From assembly GCA_902766545.1 (NCBI GenBank), contig CACXEC010000001.1, positions 1 through 15,411 on the forward strand: 15,411 bases of DNA, in the 5' to 3' direction. This DNA is from an uncultured Erysipelotrichaceae bacterium. GTDB lineage: Bacteria; Bacillota_I; Bacilli_A; RF39; UBA660. Below are positions 1 through 6,258 of the stretch, in pieces. A model generated the notes under the pieces. The model was given only the letters and a program-made list of their open reading frames with translations, was not told where the DNA came from and made no database searches. Each line of letters opens with the position of its first letter. The first letter of the stretch is position 1. The position numbers and the translations under genes are program-made.

Positions 1-202
1 ACTACAAGTTATTATATCAGATAGAGAAAAAGTACTATTTTCTAACGTAACTCAAAAATCTTCTAATGAATACAATGAAGATATAATTAAAGATTCTACG
101 ATTATTGGAAATGTAACTTTATATTCAGAAACTACTGAAGATTTATCAAAACTATCAAAATTTATTTCAAGAATAATAACGATTTTTTTAACGACTTCAT
201 AA
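1..202 (+). CDS. C-terminal end of a SpoVT/AbrB-type sporulation regulator (partial)
   Basis: This open frame enters from the left edge (codons start at base 2) and stops at TAA 200-202, giving 66 residues. The visible part reads like the C-terminal GAF-like sensor half of SpoVT: an early VIISDREKVLFSN strand resembles the 'VLICDRD' strand of SpoVT, and a later STIIGNVTLYS stretch resembles its 'PIGAVVIFS' strand, followed by a final helix. The DNA-binding AbrB half would lie upstream, outside the window. SpoVT in Bacillus is a transcription regulator of late sporulation genes in the forespore. In Bacillus it is the related abrB that sits beside metS, while spoVT lies elsewhere, so its place here is a rearrangement or a local replacement. 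It could be another GAF-tailed AbrB protein. Family assignment is moderately sure; the exact name is not. Confidence 0.5.
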   Translation, partial: LQVIISDREKVLFSNVTQKSSNEYNEDIIKDSTIIGNVTLYSETTEDLSKLSKFISRIITIFLTTS

Positions 203-260
203 ATATGTAAAAAATTTTTCCTGCGTGAATGAAATAAAAATAATTAACTTTCAAAGATCC

Positions 261-289
261 TTGATTTTAGAAAGGCAGTGTGTTAAAAT
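261..289 (+). promoter_or_regulatory. Sigma-A promoter of the metS T-box leader
   Basis: The -35 box TTGATT (261-266) and -10 box TAAAAT (284-289) are separated by exactly 17 bases, with an extended TG at 281-282. Transcription would start near 296, just ahead of the T-box stem I. Its fit to the leader that follows makes it convincing. Confidence 0.75.
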
Positions 290-295
290 CTTTTT

Positions 296-491
296 ATTGA
301 AGCGATGAAGGAAAGAGTAATTAAATACTAATTATCTAGAGAGTTCTTGTATGGTGAAAGAGAATTGATTAGTTTTAATGAACATGGTTCTGGAGCTGGT
401 ACGTATTTCTGCGTTAAAGAATAAAGTGCATGACATTCATGAATTAAGGTGGTACCGCGATTTTTTCGTCCTTAAGTTCATGAATTTTTTT
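296..491 (+). promoter_or_regulatory. T-box riboswitch, methionine-specific, upstream of metS
   Basis: The leader carries the hallmark T-box sequence AAGGTGGTACCGCGA at 446-460. The bulge TGGT (450-453) can pair with the ACCA end of an uncharged tRNA whose discriminator base is A, as in tRNA-Met. Stem I motifs are visible upstream: the GATGAAGGAAAGAGTA region (304-319), AGAGAG (338-343) and GGTGAAAG (353-360). The likely specifier codon is ATG at 384-386, after GAAC; ATG at 378-380 is a less well placed alternative. Low charged tRNA-Met would stabilise the antiterminator and allow metS transcription. A Met specifier fits the downstream gene. The call is firm; the exact specifier position is inferred. 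Confidence 0.93.
435..491 (+). terminator. Terminator hairpin of the metS T-box
   Basis: The arm 435-449 (ATTCATGAATTAAGG) pairs with 470-485 (CCTTAAGTTCATGAAT) with one bulge and is followed by a run of Ts to 490. The T-box sequence lies between the arms, so the antiterminator and this terminator exclude each other, as in other T-box leaders. Confidence 0.85.
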
Positions 492-509
492 ATTAGAAAG
501 GAATATTTT

Positions 510-2051
510 ATGGAAAATAAGAAAAAATACTACATTTCAACTGCAATTGCTTATGCTTCTGGTAAACCTCATATAGGAAATACTTATGAAATAGTCTTAG
601 CCGATGCAATTGCAAGACACAAAAGGTTAGAAGGCTATGATGTTTATTTTCAAACCGGAACAGATGAACATGGAGAAAAAATTGAATTAAAAGCCAAAGA
701 GGCAGGAATTTCGCCACAAGAATTTGTAGACAATAAAGCATCAGAAATTAAAAGAATCTGGGATATTATGAATACTACGTATGATAGATTTGTAAGAACA
801 TCTGATCCTCATCACAAAGAAGTAGTTCAACACATCTTTAAAAAGCTATATGACCAAGGTGATATTTACTTAGATAAATATGAAGGATGGTATTGCACTC
901 CTTGTGAATCATTTTTTACTGAAACGCAGCTTATTGATGGAAAATGCCCAGATTGTGGTAGACAAGTAGAAAAGAAGAGCGAAGAAGCATACTTTTTTAA
1001 ACTATCAAAATATCAAGATAGACTTATCAAATACATTGAAGAACATCCTGAATTCATTCAGCCTGAATCAAGAAAAAACGAAATGATTAATAACTTTCTA
1101 AAACCAGGACTACAAGACTTATGTGTATCTCGTACTGCATTTGATTGGGGAGTAAAAGTTGATTTTAATGATAAACATGTAGTTTATGTATGGATAGATG
1201 CCTTATCAAACTATATTACTAATATTGGTTATGATGTTGATAATGAATCAGATGAATTCAAAAAGTTGTGGCCAGCAGATCTTCATTTAATTGGTAAAGA
1301 TATTATTAGATTTCACACAATTTATTGGCCTATTATCCTAATGGCATTAGATTTACCACTTCCAAAACAAGTTTTTGGTCATCCTTGGTTATTAACTGCT
1401 CAGGATAAAATGAGTAAATCTAAAGGAAATGTATTATATGCTGATGATTTAGTTGAAAAATATGGGCTAGATACGATTAGATACTATGTTTTACATGAAA
1501 TTCCATTTGCTGATGATGGTAATATAACTGAAGAGCTAATTGTAGAAAGAAACAACTCTGATTTAGCAAATATCTTAGGAAACTTAGTTAATCGTACCAT
1601 ATCTATGAGTTACAAATATTTTGACGGAATAGTAGAAAATAAAAACGTATTTGAAGACGCTGATGCAAACTTAATTAGTCTTTGTGAAAATTTAGGTAAT
1701 AAAGTAAAAAAAGATATGGATAAATTAAGGATTGCTGATAGCATAACAGATGTATTTGAAGTTTTACGTGCAGCTAATAAATATATTGATGAAACTACAC
1801 CATGGATTTTAGCAAAAGATGAAAATCATATTGATAGATTAAAAACAGTACTTTATAATTTAATAGAAGCTATTAGAGTATCGACTGTATATTTACAAGC
1901 ATTTATACCAGATACAAGTGCTAAAATCTTTAACTTAATAAATACTAATGAAACATCTTATGAAAGCACTAAAAGTTTTGGAAAATATAAATCAAATACT
2001 AAGTTAAAAGATCCTAAAATTTTATTTAATAGGATAGAAACAGGTGAATAA
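510..2051 (+). CDS. metS: Methionyl-tRNA synthetase
   Basis: This enzyme charges tRNA-Met with methionine in the cytoplasm, using ATP. The class I signature HIGH appears as HIGN at residues 21-24 and the KMSKS loop is intact at 300-304. A four-cysteine zinc-knuckle insert is present (C129, C132, C146, C149). The C-terminal helical anticodon-binding domain follows, and the protein ends at 513 residues. The Trbp111-like dimerisation/tRNA-binding tail of the ~660-residue Bacillus enzyme is missing. I chose ATG 510 because AGAAAGGAA (495-503) sits at proper spacing and the HIGH region begins soon after. An upstream in-frame ATG at 378 lies inside the T-box leader and is not a start. Expression is under methionine T-box control. 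The stop codon lies in the loop of a hairpin (2041-2060), and tatD follows 26 bases downstream. Confidence 0.97.
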   Translation: MENKKKYYISTAIAYASGKPHIGNTYEIVLADAIARHKRLEGYDVYFQTGTDEHGEKIELKAKEAGISPQEFVDNKASEIKRIWDIMNTTYDRFVRTSDPHHKEVVQHIFKKLYDQGDIYLDKYEGWYCTPCESFFTETQLIDGKCPDCGRQVEKKSEEAYFFKLSKYQDRLIKYIEEHPEFIQPESRKNEMINNFLKPGLQDLCVSRTAFDWGVKVDFNDKHVVYVWIDALSNYITNIGYDVDNESDEFKKLWPADLHLIGKDIIRFHTIYWPIILMALDLPLPKQVFGHPWLLTAQDKMSKSKGNVLYADDLVEKYGLDTIRYYVLHEIPFADDGNITEELIVERNNSDLANILGNLVNRTISMSYKYFDGIVENKNVFEDADANLISLCENLGNKVKKDMDKLRIADSITDVFEVLRAANKYIDETTPWILAKDENHIDRLKTVLYNLIEAIRVSTVYLQAFIPDTSAKIFNLINTNETSYESTKSFGKYKSNTKLKDPKILFNRIETGE

Positions 2052-2064
2052 AATCACCTGTTTT
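2041..2064 (+). terminator. Hairpin with short T-run between metS and tatD
   Basis: CAGGTGA (2041-2047) pairs perfectly with TCACCTG (2054-2060) around a six-base loop containing the metS stop, followed by only four Ts. It is probably a leaky attenuator that lets some transcription continue into tatD, since no separate tatD promoter is evident. Confidence 0.5.
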
Positions 2065-2077
2065 GAAAGGAGAAAAA

Positions 2078-2833
2078 ATGTTTACAGATACTCACTGTCA
2101 TGTACTATCAACAAGTTATTTTAATCCTGAAGATATTATCAATAACTTAGAAAAAAATAATATTAAAAGAATTATTATTAATGGATATAATCTAAAGACA
2201 AATAAAGAAGTAATTCAACTATCTTGTAAATATGAAAATGTTTATGGGGCTTTAGGAATTCACCCCGATAATATAAATGAAGAATTAGAAGACAATTTAA
2301 AACTAATTAAAGAAAATAAAAATAATCCTAAAATAATTGCAATTGGTGAAATTGGATTAGATTATTTTCATAATAAAGAAAATAAAGAAGAACAAACTAG
2401 ACTTTTGGAAGAATTCTTTAAGTTAGCCGAAGAGTTAAATTTACCGGTTATAATACACAATCGTGATGCCACAGATGATTTATTAAAGTTATTAAAAAAG
2501 CATCATTTAAAAGGTATTATTCACTGCTTTTCTGGAAGTTTAGAAACCGCAAAAGAATATATAAAACTAGGATTTAAACTTGGAATAGGGGGAGTATTAA
2601 CTTTTAAAAACTCTCATCTTAAAGACGTATTAAAACAAATATCAATATCTAATATCTTATTAGAAACAGATAGCCCTTATTTAACACCATCTCCTTTAAG
2701 AGGAATTCCAAATGAGCCACTATATTTAAAATTTGTTGCAGAAGAGTTATGTAATATATACAATATTTCTATCGATGAATTATCACTTTGTTTAGAAGAG
2801 AACTTTCATGATATTTTTGACATATTGAAATAA
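2078..2833 (+). CDS. tatD: TatD-family metal-dependent DNase
   Basis: A 251-residue protein of the TatD/YabD amidohydrolase-fold family, which are metal-dependent 3'-5' exonucleases implicated in DNA repair and turnover. The expected metal ligands are all visible: HxH near the N terminus (H6, H8 in TDTHCHV), E91 in GEIGLDY, H127 in IIHNRDA, H149 in IHCFSG and D198 in LETDSPYLTP. Length is normal for the family. ATG 2078 follows AAAGGAG (2066-2072) at good spacing; a TTG at 2063 in the same frame overlaps that ribosome site and is unlikely. It lies directly downstream of metS, as yabD does in Bacillus, and is probably co-transcribed with it. Assignment to family is firm; the cellular substrate is not known from sequence. 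Confidence 0.95.
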   Translation: MFTDTHCHVLSTSYFNPEDIINNLEKNNIKRIIINGYNLKTNKEVIQLSCKYENVYGALGIHPDNINEELEDNLKLIKENKNNPKIIAIGEIGLDYFHNKENKEEQTRLLEEFFKLAEELNLPVIIHNRDATDDLLKLLKKHHLKGIIHCFSGSLETAKEYIKLGFKLGIGGVLTFKNSHLKDVLKQISISNILLETDSPYLTPSPLRGIPNEPLYLKFVAEELCNIYNISIDELSLCLEENFHDIFDILK

Positions 2834-2845
2834 AAATGCTAAAAT
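2817..2845 (+). promoter_or_regulatory. Consensus sigma-A promoter of the 3D-domain gene
   Basis: A perfect -35 TTGACA (2817-2822) and -10 TAAAAT (2840-2845) are 17 bases apart, with an extended TGC (2837-2839). The -35 lies inside the last codons of tatD. The predicted start near 2852 leaves a very short leader before the AGGTGA ribosome site at 2858. Confidence 0.75.
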
Positions 2846-2868
2846 GATCTATAGCATAGGTGATGAAA

Positions 2869-3402
2869 ATGAAAATAATTTTTAAAGCCATTAAATTAGT
2901 TATAATATTACTAATTGTTTTATCTTGTAACACTATAACTTTACCTCAAAGTGAAAATAAAACAAGTAATAATAATTTAAATAAAACGCTTGATTTACAT
3001 GCTATGGCAATAAAATATGAAGAAATTAATCATAATGATTTATATACTCCACTAGATACCTATAACGGTGACTTAACTGGATATTCTGCAGATTGTCCAC
3101 TTTGTGGTGGAACATTGGGATGTACTGGCCAAAACGTTTTAGACGGTACTACAACATATCAAGATAAAGATTATGGAACTGTTAGGATTGTTGCATCATC
3201 AAAAAGTATGCCATGTGGTTCAATTATTGAATTTGATGGAAGTGTTATCAAAGAAGAAGGTACAATTACTGCAATTGTTCTTGATAGAGGCGTACTAGGA
3301 ACAGACTTAGATTTATTAGTTGAATCCGAAGAATATGCCTCAACTTATATTGGAAGACATTTAATAAGTTATAATGTATTAAGATATGGCTATAAAAGAT
3401 AG
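2869..3402 (+). CDS. Exported 3D-domain protein in the yabE position
   Basis: A 177-residue protein with an N-terminal hydrophobic segment (about residues 4-18) ending in VLSC, which could be a signal peptide or a weak lipobox, then a low-complexity Asn/Lys-rich linker and a C-terminal 3D domain. The three aspartates of that domain are visible as D139 (LDRG) and D146/D148 (TDLDLL). The domain, also found in YabE/RpfB and MltA-type enzymes, is linked to peptidoglycan cleavage. Unlike Bacillus YabE (over 400 residues) it has no DUF348 or G5 repeats. It carries an unusual Cys-rich CPLCGGTLGC stretch next to the domain start. ATG 2869 is preferred because AGGTGA (2858-2863) precedes it by five bases; ATG 2863 would overlap the ribosome site. 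Probably a cell-wall remodelling protein outside the membrane. Confidence 0.8.
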   Translation: MKIIFKAIKLVIILLIVLSCNTITLPQSENKTSNNNLNKTLDLHAMAIKYEEINHNDLYTPLDTYNGDLTGYSADCPLCGGTLGCTGQNVLDGTTTYQDKDYGTVRIVASSKSMPCGSIIEFDGSVIKEEGTITAIVLDRGVLGTDLDLLVESEEYASTYIGRHLISYNVLRYGYKR

Positions 3403-3421
3403 TTTAAAACTATCTTTTTTT
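3394..3421 (+). terminator. Intrinsic terminator of the 3D-domain gene
   Basis: AAAAGATAGT (3394-3403) pairs with ACTATCTTTT (3409-3418) and runs into a T-tract to 3421. The TAG stop (3400-3402) lies in the 5' arm. Confidence 0.85.
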
Positions 3422-3431
3422 ATGTTAAAAT
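3403..3431 (+). promoter_or_regulatory. Possible promoter of rsmA inside the terminator
   Basis: An extended -10, TGTTAAAAT (TAAAAT at 3426-3431), follows the T-tract, with TTTAAA (3403-3408) 17 bases upstream as a poor -35. The -10 is good and the -35 weak, and it overlaps the terminator stem. Confidence 0.4.
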
Positions 3432-3450
3432 CTACTTCAGGAGGAGCAAT

Positions 3451-4227
3451 ATGGAAAAACATGTATTTAAAAAGAAATTTGGTCAAAACTTTTTAAATGA
3501 TAGTAATATTTTAGAAAAAATATATTGTTCTGTTAATCCAACAGAAAAAGATTTAATAATTGAAATTGGACCAGGAAGTGGAAATCTAACTAAGTATTTA
3601 CAAAAATACAACTGTCAGATACTTTGTTATGAAATAGATGAAAGTTTAAAGAATATTTTAGAAAACATAACAAACGAAAAGACAACTATTTTATATAAAG
3701 ATTTCATGAAGTCAGATATAGAAAATGATATTAAAGGTTACAAATTTCAAAAAATATTTGTTATCGCTAATATTCCATATTACATAACAACACCAATAAT
3801 AGAAAAATTAGCATTATCAAAAATCCAATTTGAAAGTTTGACATTAATGATGCAACAAGAAGTGGGAGAAAGATTATCGGCATTGCCAAATTCAAAAAAC
3901 TATGGATATATAACTGTTTTATTAAATTACTTTTATGACATTAAAATACTTTTTAAAGTATCAAGAAAATGTTTTTTTCCTGAACCAAATGTAGATAGTG
4001 TAGTAGTAAAATTTACACCTAAAAAAAACTTACAAACCAATTTTGAAAAATTTAATCAGTTTATAAAAGACTCTTTTCAATATAAAAGGAAAAATTTAAA
4101 AAATAATTTAAAAAAATACAATACTGAAAATATAGAAAAAGTTTTATTAAAAAATGGTTTTTCCCTAAATGATAGGGCAGAAAATATACCCTTAGAAGTA
4201 TTTATAGAAATAGTAGATAATTTATAA
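3451..4227 (+). CDS. rsmA: 16S rRNA (adenine1518-N6/adenine1519-N6)-dimethyltransferase
   Basis: RsmA (KsgA) dimethylates two adjacent adenines in the 3'-terminal helix of 16S rRNA, a late check in 30S assembly, using S-adenosylmethionine. The 258-residue protein shows the family pattern: KKFGQNFL at residues 7-14, the SAM-binding EIGPGSGNLT at about 38-47, the acidic ECxE-like YEID strand, and the catalytic NIPY (usually NLPY) in IANIPYYIT. The FFPEPNVDS block is the typical C-terminal signature. The start follows GGAGGAG at 3440-3446. In Bacillus the 5S rRNA maturase gene rnmV lies directly upstream; here it is missing. Length is slightly below the usual 265-290. Confidence 0.96.
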   Translation: MEKHVFKKKFGQNFLNDSNILEKIYCSVNPTEKDLIIEIGPGSGNLTKYLQKYNCQILCYEIDESLKNILENITNEKTTILYKDFMKSDIENDIKGYKFQKIFVIANIPYYITTPIIEKLALSKIQFESLTLMMQQEVGERLSALPNSKNYGYITVLLNYFYDIKILFKVSRKCFFPEPNVDSVVVKFTPKKNLQTNFEKFNQFIKDSFQYKRKNLKNNLKKYNTENIEKVLLKNGFSLNDRAENIPLEVFIEIVDNL

Positions 4228-4243
4228 TAATTATCTTTTTTTT
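4215..4243 (+). terminator. Intrinsic terminator of rsmA
   Basis: AGATAATT (4215-4222) pairs with AATTATCT (4229-4236) around the loop TATAAT, followed by eight Ts. The rsmA stop TAA (4225-4227) is in the loop. Confidence 0.8.
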
Positions 4244-4252
4244 ACATATACT
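4225..4252 (+). promoter_or_regulatory. Candidate mother-cell sigma (sigma-E/K type) promoter of yabG
   Basis: TAATAAT (4225-4231) and CATATACT (4245-4252), 13 bases apart, resemble the Bacillus sigma-E boxes KMATATT and CATACAHT with one mismatch each. In Bacillus yabG is read by sigma-K, whose -10 (CATAnnnTA) is also nearly matched by CATATACTT. The region is AT-rich, so chance is possible, and the implied start would fall almost on the ribosome site. Confidence 0.35.
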
Positions 4253-4267
4253 TTTTTAGGTGGAATA

Positions 4268-5041
4268 ATGGATTTTAAAAAAAGAGATCTGGTTACCAGA
4301 AAAAGTTATAATCATGATATCGTTTTTAGAATTCTAAATATAGAAGATAATATTTGCTACCTAAAAGGAGAAAATATTCGTCTTTTTGCTGATAGCCCGA
4401 TAGAAGATTTAGTAAAATATACTAAAAATGAAAACGATGACTTTGAATGTGAAATAGAACAAAGTGACTTATTAGAACGAGGAGAGTTTTTTTATCTACC
4501 GCCCAAAATATTACATTTGGATGGAGATGGTGATTATTTAAATAGATGTTTAAATTATTACAAAAAAAATAAATTGGTAGCCATAGGAAAAGTAATTAAT
4601 GAAAGCGAGCTTCCTATAAAAATATCCAAATTATTAAAAGAATATAATCCAGGTATTGTAGTTATAACTGGTCATGATGCTTATTATAGAAAAAAAGGAT
4701 CAAAAAAGGATATTAATAATTATAAAAATTCTAAATATTTTTGTGAAGCGGTAAAACAATCCAGATTATATGAAAAAAATCACGATAGATTAGTTGTAAT
4801 AGCTGGTGCATGTCAAAGCGATTATGAAGAATTAATAAGGTCTGGTGCTAACTTTGCATCAAGTCCTAAAAGAATTAATATCCATGCTCTAGATCCAGCT
4901 ATTATTGCCACCAATATTGCCTTAACAAAAAGAGATGAAAAAATAGATTTAATAAATCTTTTAAATAAAACGAAATATGGTTCAGATGGAATGGGAGGAA
5001 TAATTGGAAGTGGACTTATGTATGTGGGGTATCCTAGATGA
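4268..5041 (+). CDS. yabG: Sporulation-specific cysteine protease YabG
   Basis: YabG is the mother-cell protease that trims coat proteins (SpoIVA, SafA and others in Bacillus) and, in clostridia, germination proteins. This 257-residue protein keeps the family blocks: RKSYNHDIVFRI at the N terminus, ILHLDGDGDYLNRC in the middle, ITGHDAYY containing the likely catalytic H136, GACQSDYEELIRSGANFASSP containing the likely catalytic C182, then IHALDPAIIA and a GMGGI tail. It is somewhat shorter than the ~290 residues of Bacillus YabG. AGGTGG (4258-4263) precedes ATG 4268. The final codons overlap the next start by four bases (ATGA), coupling it to veg. Its presence indicates endospore formation. 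The catalytic pair is assigned by analogy with studied YabG enzymes. Confidence 0.95.
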   Translation: MDFKKRDLVTRKSYNHDIVFRILNIEDNICYLKGENIRLFADSPIEDLVKYTKNENDDFECEIEQSDLLERGEFFYLPPKILHLDGDGDYLNRCLNYYKKNKLVAIGKVINESELPIKISKLLKEYNPGIVVITGHDAYYRKKGSKKDINNYKNSKYFCEAVKQSRLYEKNHDRLVVIAGACQSDYEELIRSGANFASSPKRINIHALDPAIIATNIALTKRDEKIDLINLLNKTKYGSDGMGGIIGSGLMYVGYPR

Positions 5042-5250
5042 TCGATAATATAAAACATTCAATTAAAGACAATTTAAATAAAGAAGTTAAGATAGTATTT
5101 AAGGAAAATAGGAATAGAAATGAAGTTTTTTATGGTTACATAACAGAATATTATGCACACGTATTTATAGTTTCAAATGGTCTTGAAAAAAGAAGTTTTA
5201 CTTATAATGATATATTAAGTAGAGATATACTAATTACTTTTTTAAATTAA
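5038..5250 (+). CDS. veg: Veg family protein
   Basis: A 70-residue protein aligning by eye with the small Veg (DUF1021) family of Bacillota. It shares the IKxSIKDNLNKEVKI start, an internal HVFIVS strand, and the FTYNDILSRDILITF end (SYSYADILTETVELTF in Bacillus). In Bacillus, Veg is abundant and stimulates biofilm genes through SinR; its molecular action is uncertain. Bacillus Veg (86 residues) is translated from its own strong promoter. Here ATG 5038 overlaps the yabG stop by four bases (ATGA), so translation looks coupled to yabG. I see no separate promoter immediately upstream. If yabG is sporulation-only, veg would be too, unless a promoter lies inside yabG. Confidence 0.87.
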   Translation: MIDNIKHSIKDNLNKEVKIVFKENRNRNEVFYGYITEYYAHVFIVSNGLEKRSFTYNDILSRDILITFLN

Positions 5251-5290
5251 ATGATGCGCACTAAATAATTATTAAAGAATAACAAACCTA

Positions 5291-5319
5291 TTGCATTTTA
5301 AATAATTCTATTTTAAAAT
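5291..5319 (+). promoter_or_regulatory. Sigma-A promoter of spoVG
   Basis: TTGCAT (5291-5296) and TAAAAT (5314-5319) are separated by 17 bases, with a start near 5326 and ribosome site AAAGGAG at 5337-5343. Bacillus spoVG uses sigma-H; no clear sigma-H boxes were seen here. Confidence 0.65.
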
Positions 5320-5350
5320 TAAAATGTAAACATATGAAAGGAGTGATGTT

Positions 5351-5605
5351 ATGCAAATTACATCAGTAAATGTACGTAAAGTTGAAAAAGAAGGATCTCA
5401 TATGAAAGGACTAGCATCTGTTTTAATCGATGATGCTTTTGCTGTTCATGATATCAGAATAATTGAAGGAGAAAATGGACTATTCATTGCAATGCCAAGT
5501 AGAAAGACAGCTACAGGTTATAGAGACATAGCTCACCCTATCAATTCAGACGTACGTAAACAATTTGAAGATGCTATTTTTGAGGAATACAATAAAGCTT
5601 CTTAA
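5351..5605 (+). CDS. spoVG: SpoVG, RNA/DNA-binding regulator
   Basis: An 84-residue protein nearly co-linear with SpoVG: the MQITSVNVRKVEKEGSHMKGLASVLIDDAFAVHDIRIIEG start and the IAMPSRKTATGYRDIAHPIN core are diagnostic. SpoVG binds nucleic acids and affects septation during sporulation in Bacillus, and virulence and wall genes in Staphylococcus and Listeria. The start is set by AAAGGAG (5337-5343) seven bases upstream. The C-terminal acidic tail is short, ending EEYNKAS. It has its own promoter and a terminator overlapping its stop codon, so it is a one-gene unit between two sporulation operons. Confidence 0.97.
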   Translation: MQITSVNVRKVEKEGSHMKGLASVLIDDAFAVHDIRIIEGENGLFIAMPSRKTATGYRDIAHPINSDVRKQFEDAIFEEYNKAS

Positions 5606-5627
5606 TTCGCCAAAAGCGAATTTTTTT
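5604..5627 (+). terminator. Intrinsic terminator of spoVG
   Basis: AATTCGC (5604-5610) pairs perfectly with GCGAATT (5616-5622) around CAAAA, followed by Ts to 5627. The hairpin starts within the TAA stop (5603-5605). Confidence 0.88.
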
Positions 5628-5630
5628 AAT

Positions 5631-5658
5631 TCATAAAAAATTAAAAATTAAATATATT
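5631..5658 (+). promoter_or_regulatory. Candidate sigma-E type promoter of yabP-yabQ
   Basis: TCATAAA (5631-5637) and AATATATT (5651-5658), 13 bases apart, match five of seven and six of eight positions of the Bacillus sigma-E boxes. yabP and yabQ are sigma-E genes in Bacillus, which supports the idea, but the stretch is nearly all A and T, so the match is weak. Confidence 0.3.
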
Positions 5659-5673
5659 TTAGTAGGAGGAACT

Positions 5674-5955
5674 ATGGATAAAATGATAGAAGCACCTGCA
5701 TTTACACATATAATTAAATTAAATGATCGAAAAAATATTATTATAAGTGGCATAAAAAAAATAAATAACTTTGACGATAAAGAATTTAATCTTGAATCTA
5801 TTATGGGAAATATAATAATTAGGGGCGAAGGCTTGGAAATGATAAAACTTGATACTTTAGAAGGCAATGTATCTATAAAAGGGAAAATAAATAGTTTCGT
5901 ATATAATGATTCGGGAATGAAAGATAATAATATCTTTATGAAGTTATTTAAATGA
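5674..5955 (+). CDS. yabP: Sporulation protein YabP
   Basis: A 93-residue member of the YabP/YqfC family, with LNDRKNIIISGIKKINNFDDKEFNLESIMGNIIIRGEGLEMIKLDTLEGNVSIKGKINS as the conserved body. The family carries the 'R..l.i.G...v..fd...i.l.T..G.l.i.G..L.i..L.le.g.l.i.G.I' pattern. In Bacillus, YabP is made in the mother cell under sigma-E and is needed for spore cortex formation. AGGAGGA (5664-5670) precedes ATG 5674. The stop overlaps the yabQ start by four bases. The first of a two-gene sporulation unit; a possible sigma-E promoter lies upstream. Confidence 0.9.
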   Translation: MDKMIEAPAFTHIIKLNDRKNIIISGIKKINNFDDKEFNLESIMGNIIIRGEGLEMIKLDTLEGNVSIKGKINSFVYNDSGMKDNNIFMKLFK

Positions 5956-6191
5956 TTCAATTATTACAAGTAATAGTGTCAATATTATGGGGATTTATAT
6001 ATGGATTTATTTATGATAATTTATTAAACAAGCAATTGTACATAGCTATAGTAACAACTATCATGACCATAGCCTATATTGCTATAATGTATTACTTAAA
6101 TTATGGAATAATTAGTTATATATTAAAAATAAATCTTATCTTTGGATTTTTTCTTTATAAAAAAGTGTCAAAATTGTTAAAAAAAGTGTAA
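5952..6191 (+). CDS. yabQ: Sporulation membrane protein YabQ (short form)
   Basis: YabQ is a mother-cell membrane protein required for cortex assembly in Bacillus. This 79-residue version has three hydrophobic segments (about 2-24, 29-48, 51-70) and the family's N-terminal WGFIYGFIYDNL turn. It ends in a basic KKVSKLLKKV tail. Bacillus YabQ is about 211 residues, so here only the conserved membrane domain remains. ATG 5952 overlaps the yabP stop (ATGA), implying coupled translation. It precedes divIC as in Bacillus, and position plus topology support the name more than any single motif. Confidence 0.78.
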   Translation: MIQLLQVIVSILWGFIYGFIYDNLLNKQLYIAIVTTIMTIAYIAIMYYLNYGIISYILKINLIFGFFLYKKVSKLLKKV

Positions 6192-6258
6192 AGTCAATAA
6201 ATTTTACTACTCCTAAATATAATAAAAAGTTATAATAATTAAGATGGAGGTAGTCTAA

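Noticed and set aside
378..509. In-frame upstream extension of metS starting at 378
   Set aside because: It lies inside the T-box leader and terminator; the true start at 510 has a ribosome site and aligns with the family N terminus.
508..741. Minus-strand open frame within metS
   Set aside because: Shadow of the metS coding sequence with no ribosome site and no recognisable protein.
4822..5058. Minus-strand open frame within yabG
   Set aside because: Antisense shadow of a well-conserved gene.
5631..5960. Minus-strand open frame across yabP
   Set aside because: Antisense shadow; the plus-strand YabP is clearly coding with a good ribosome site.
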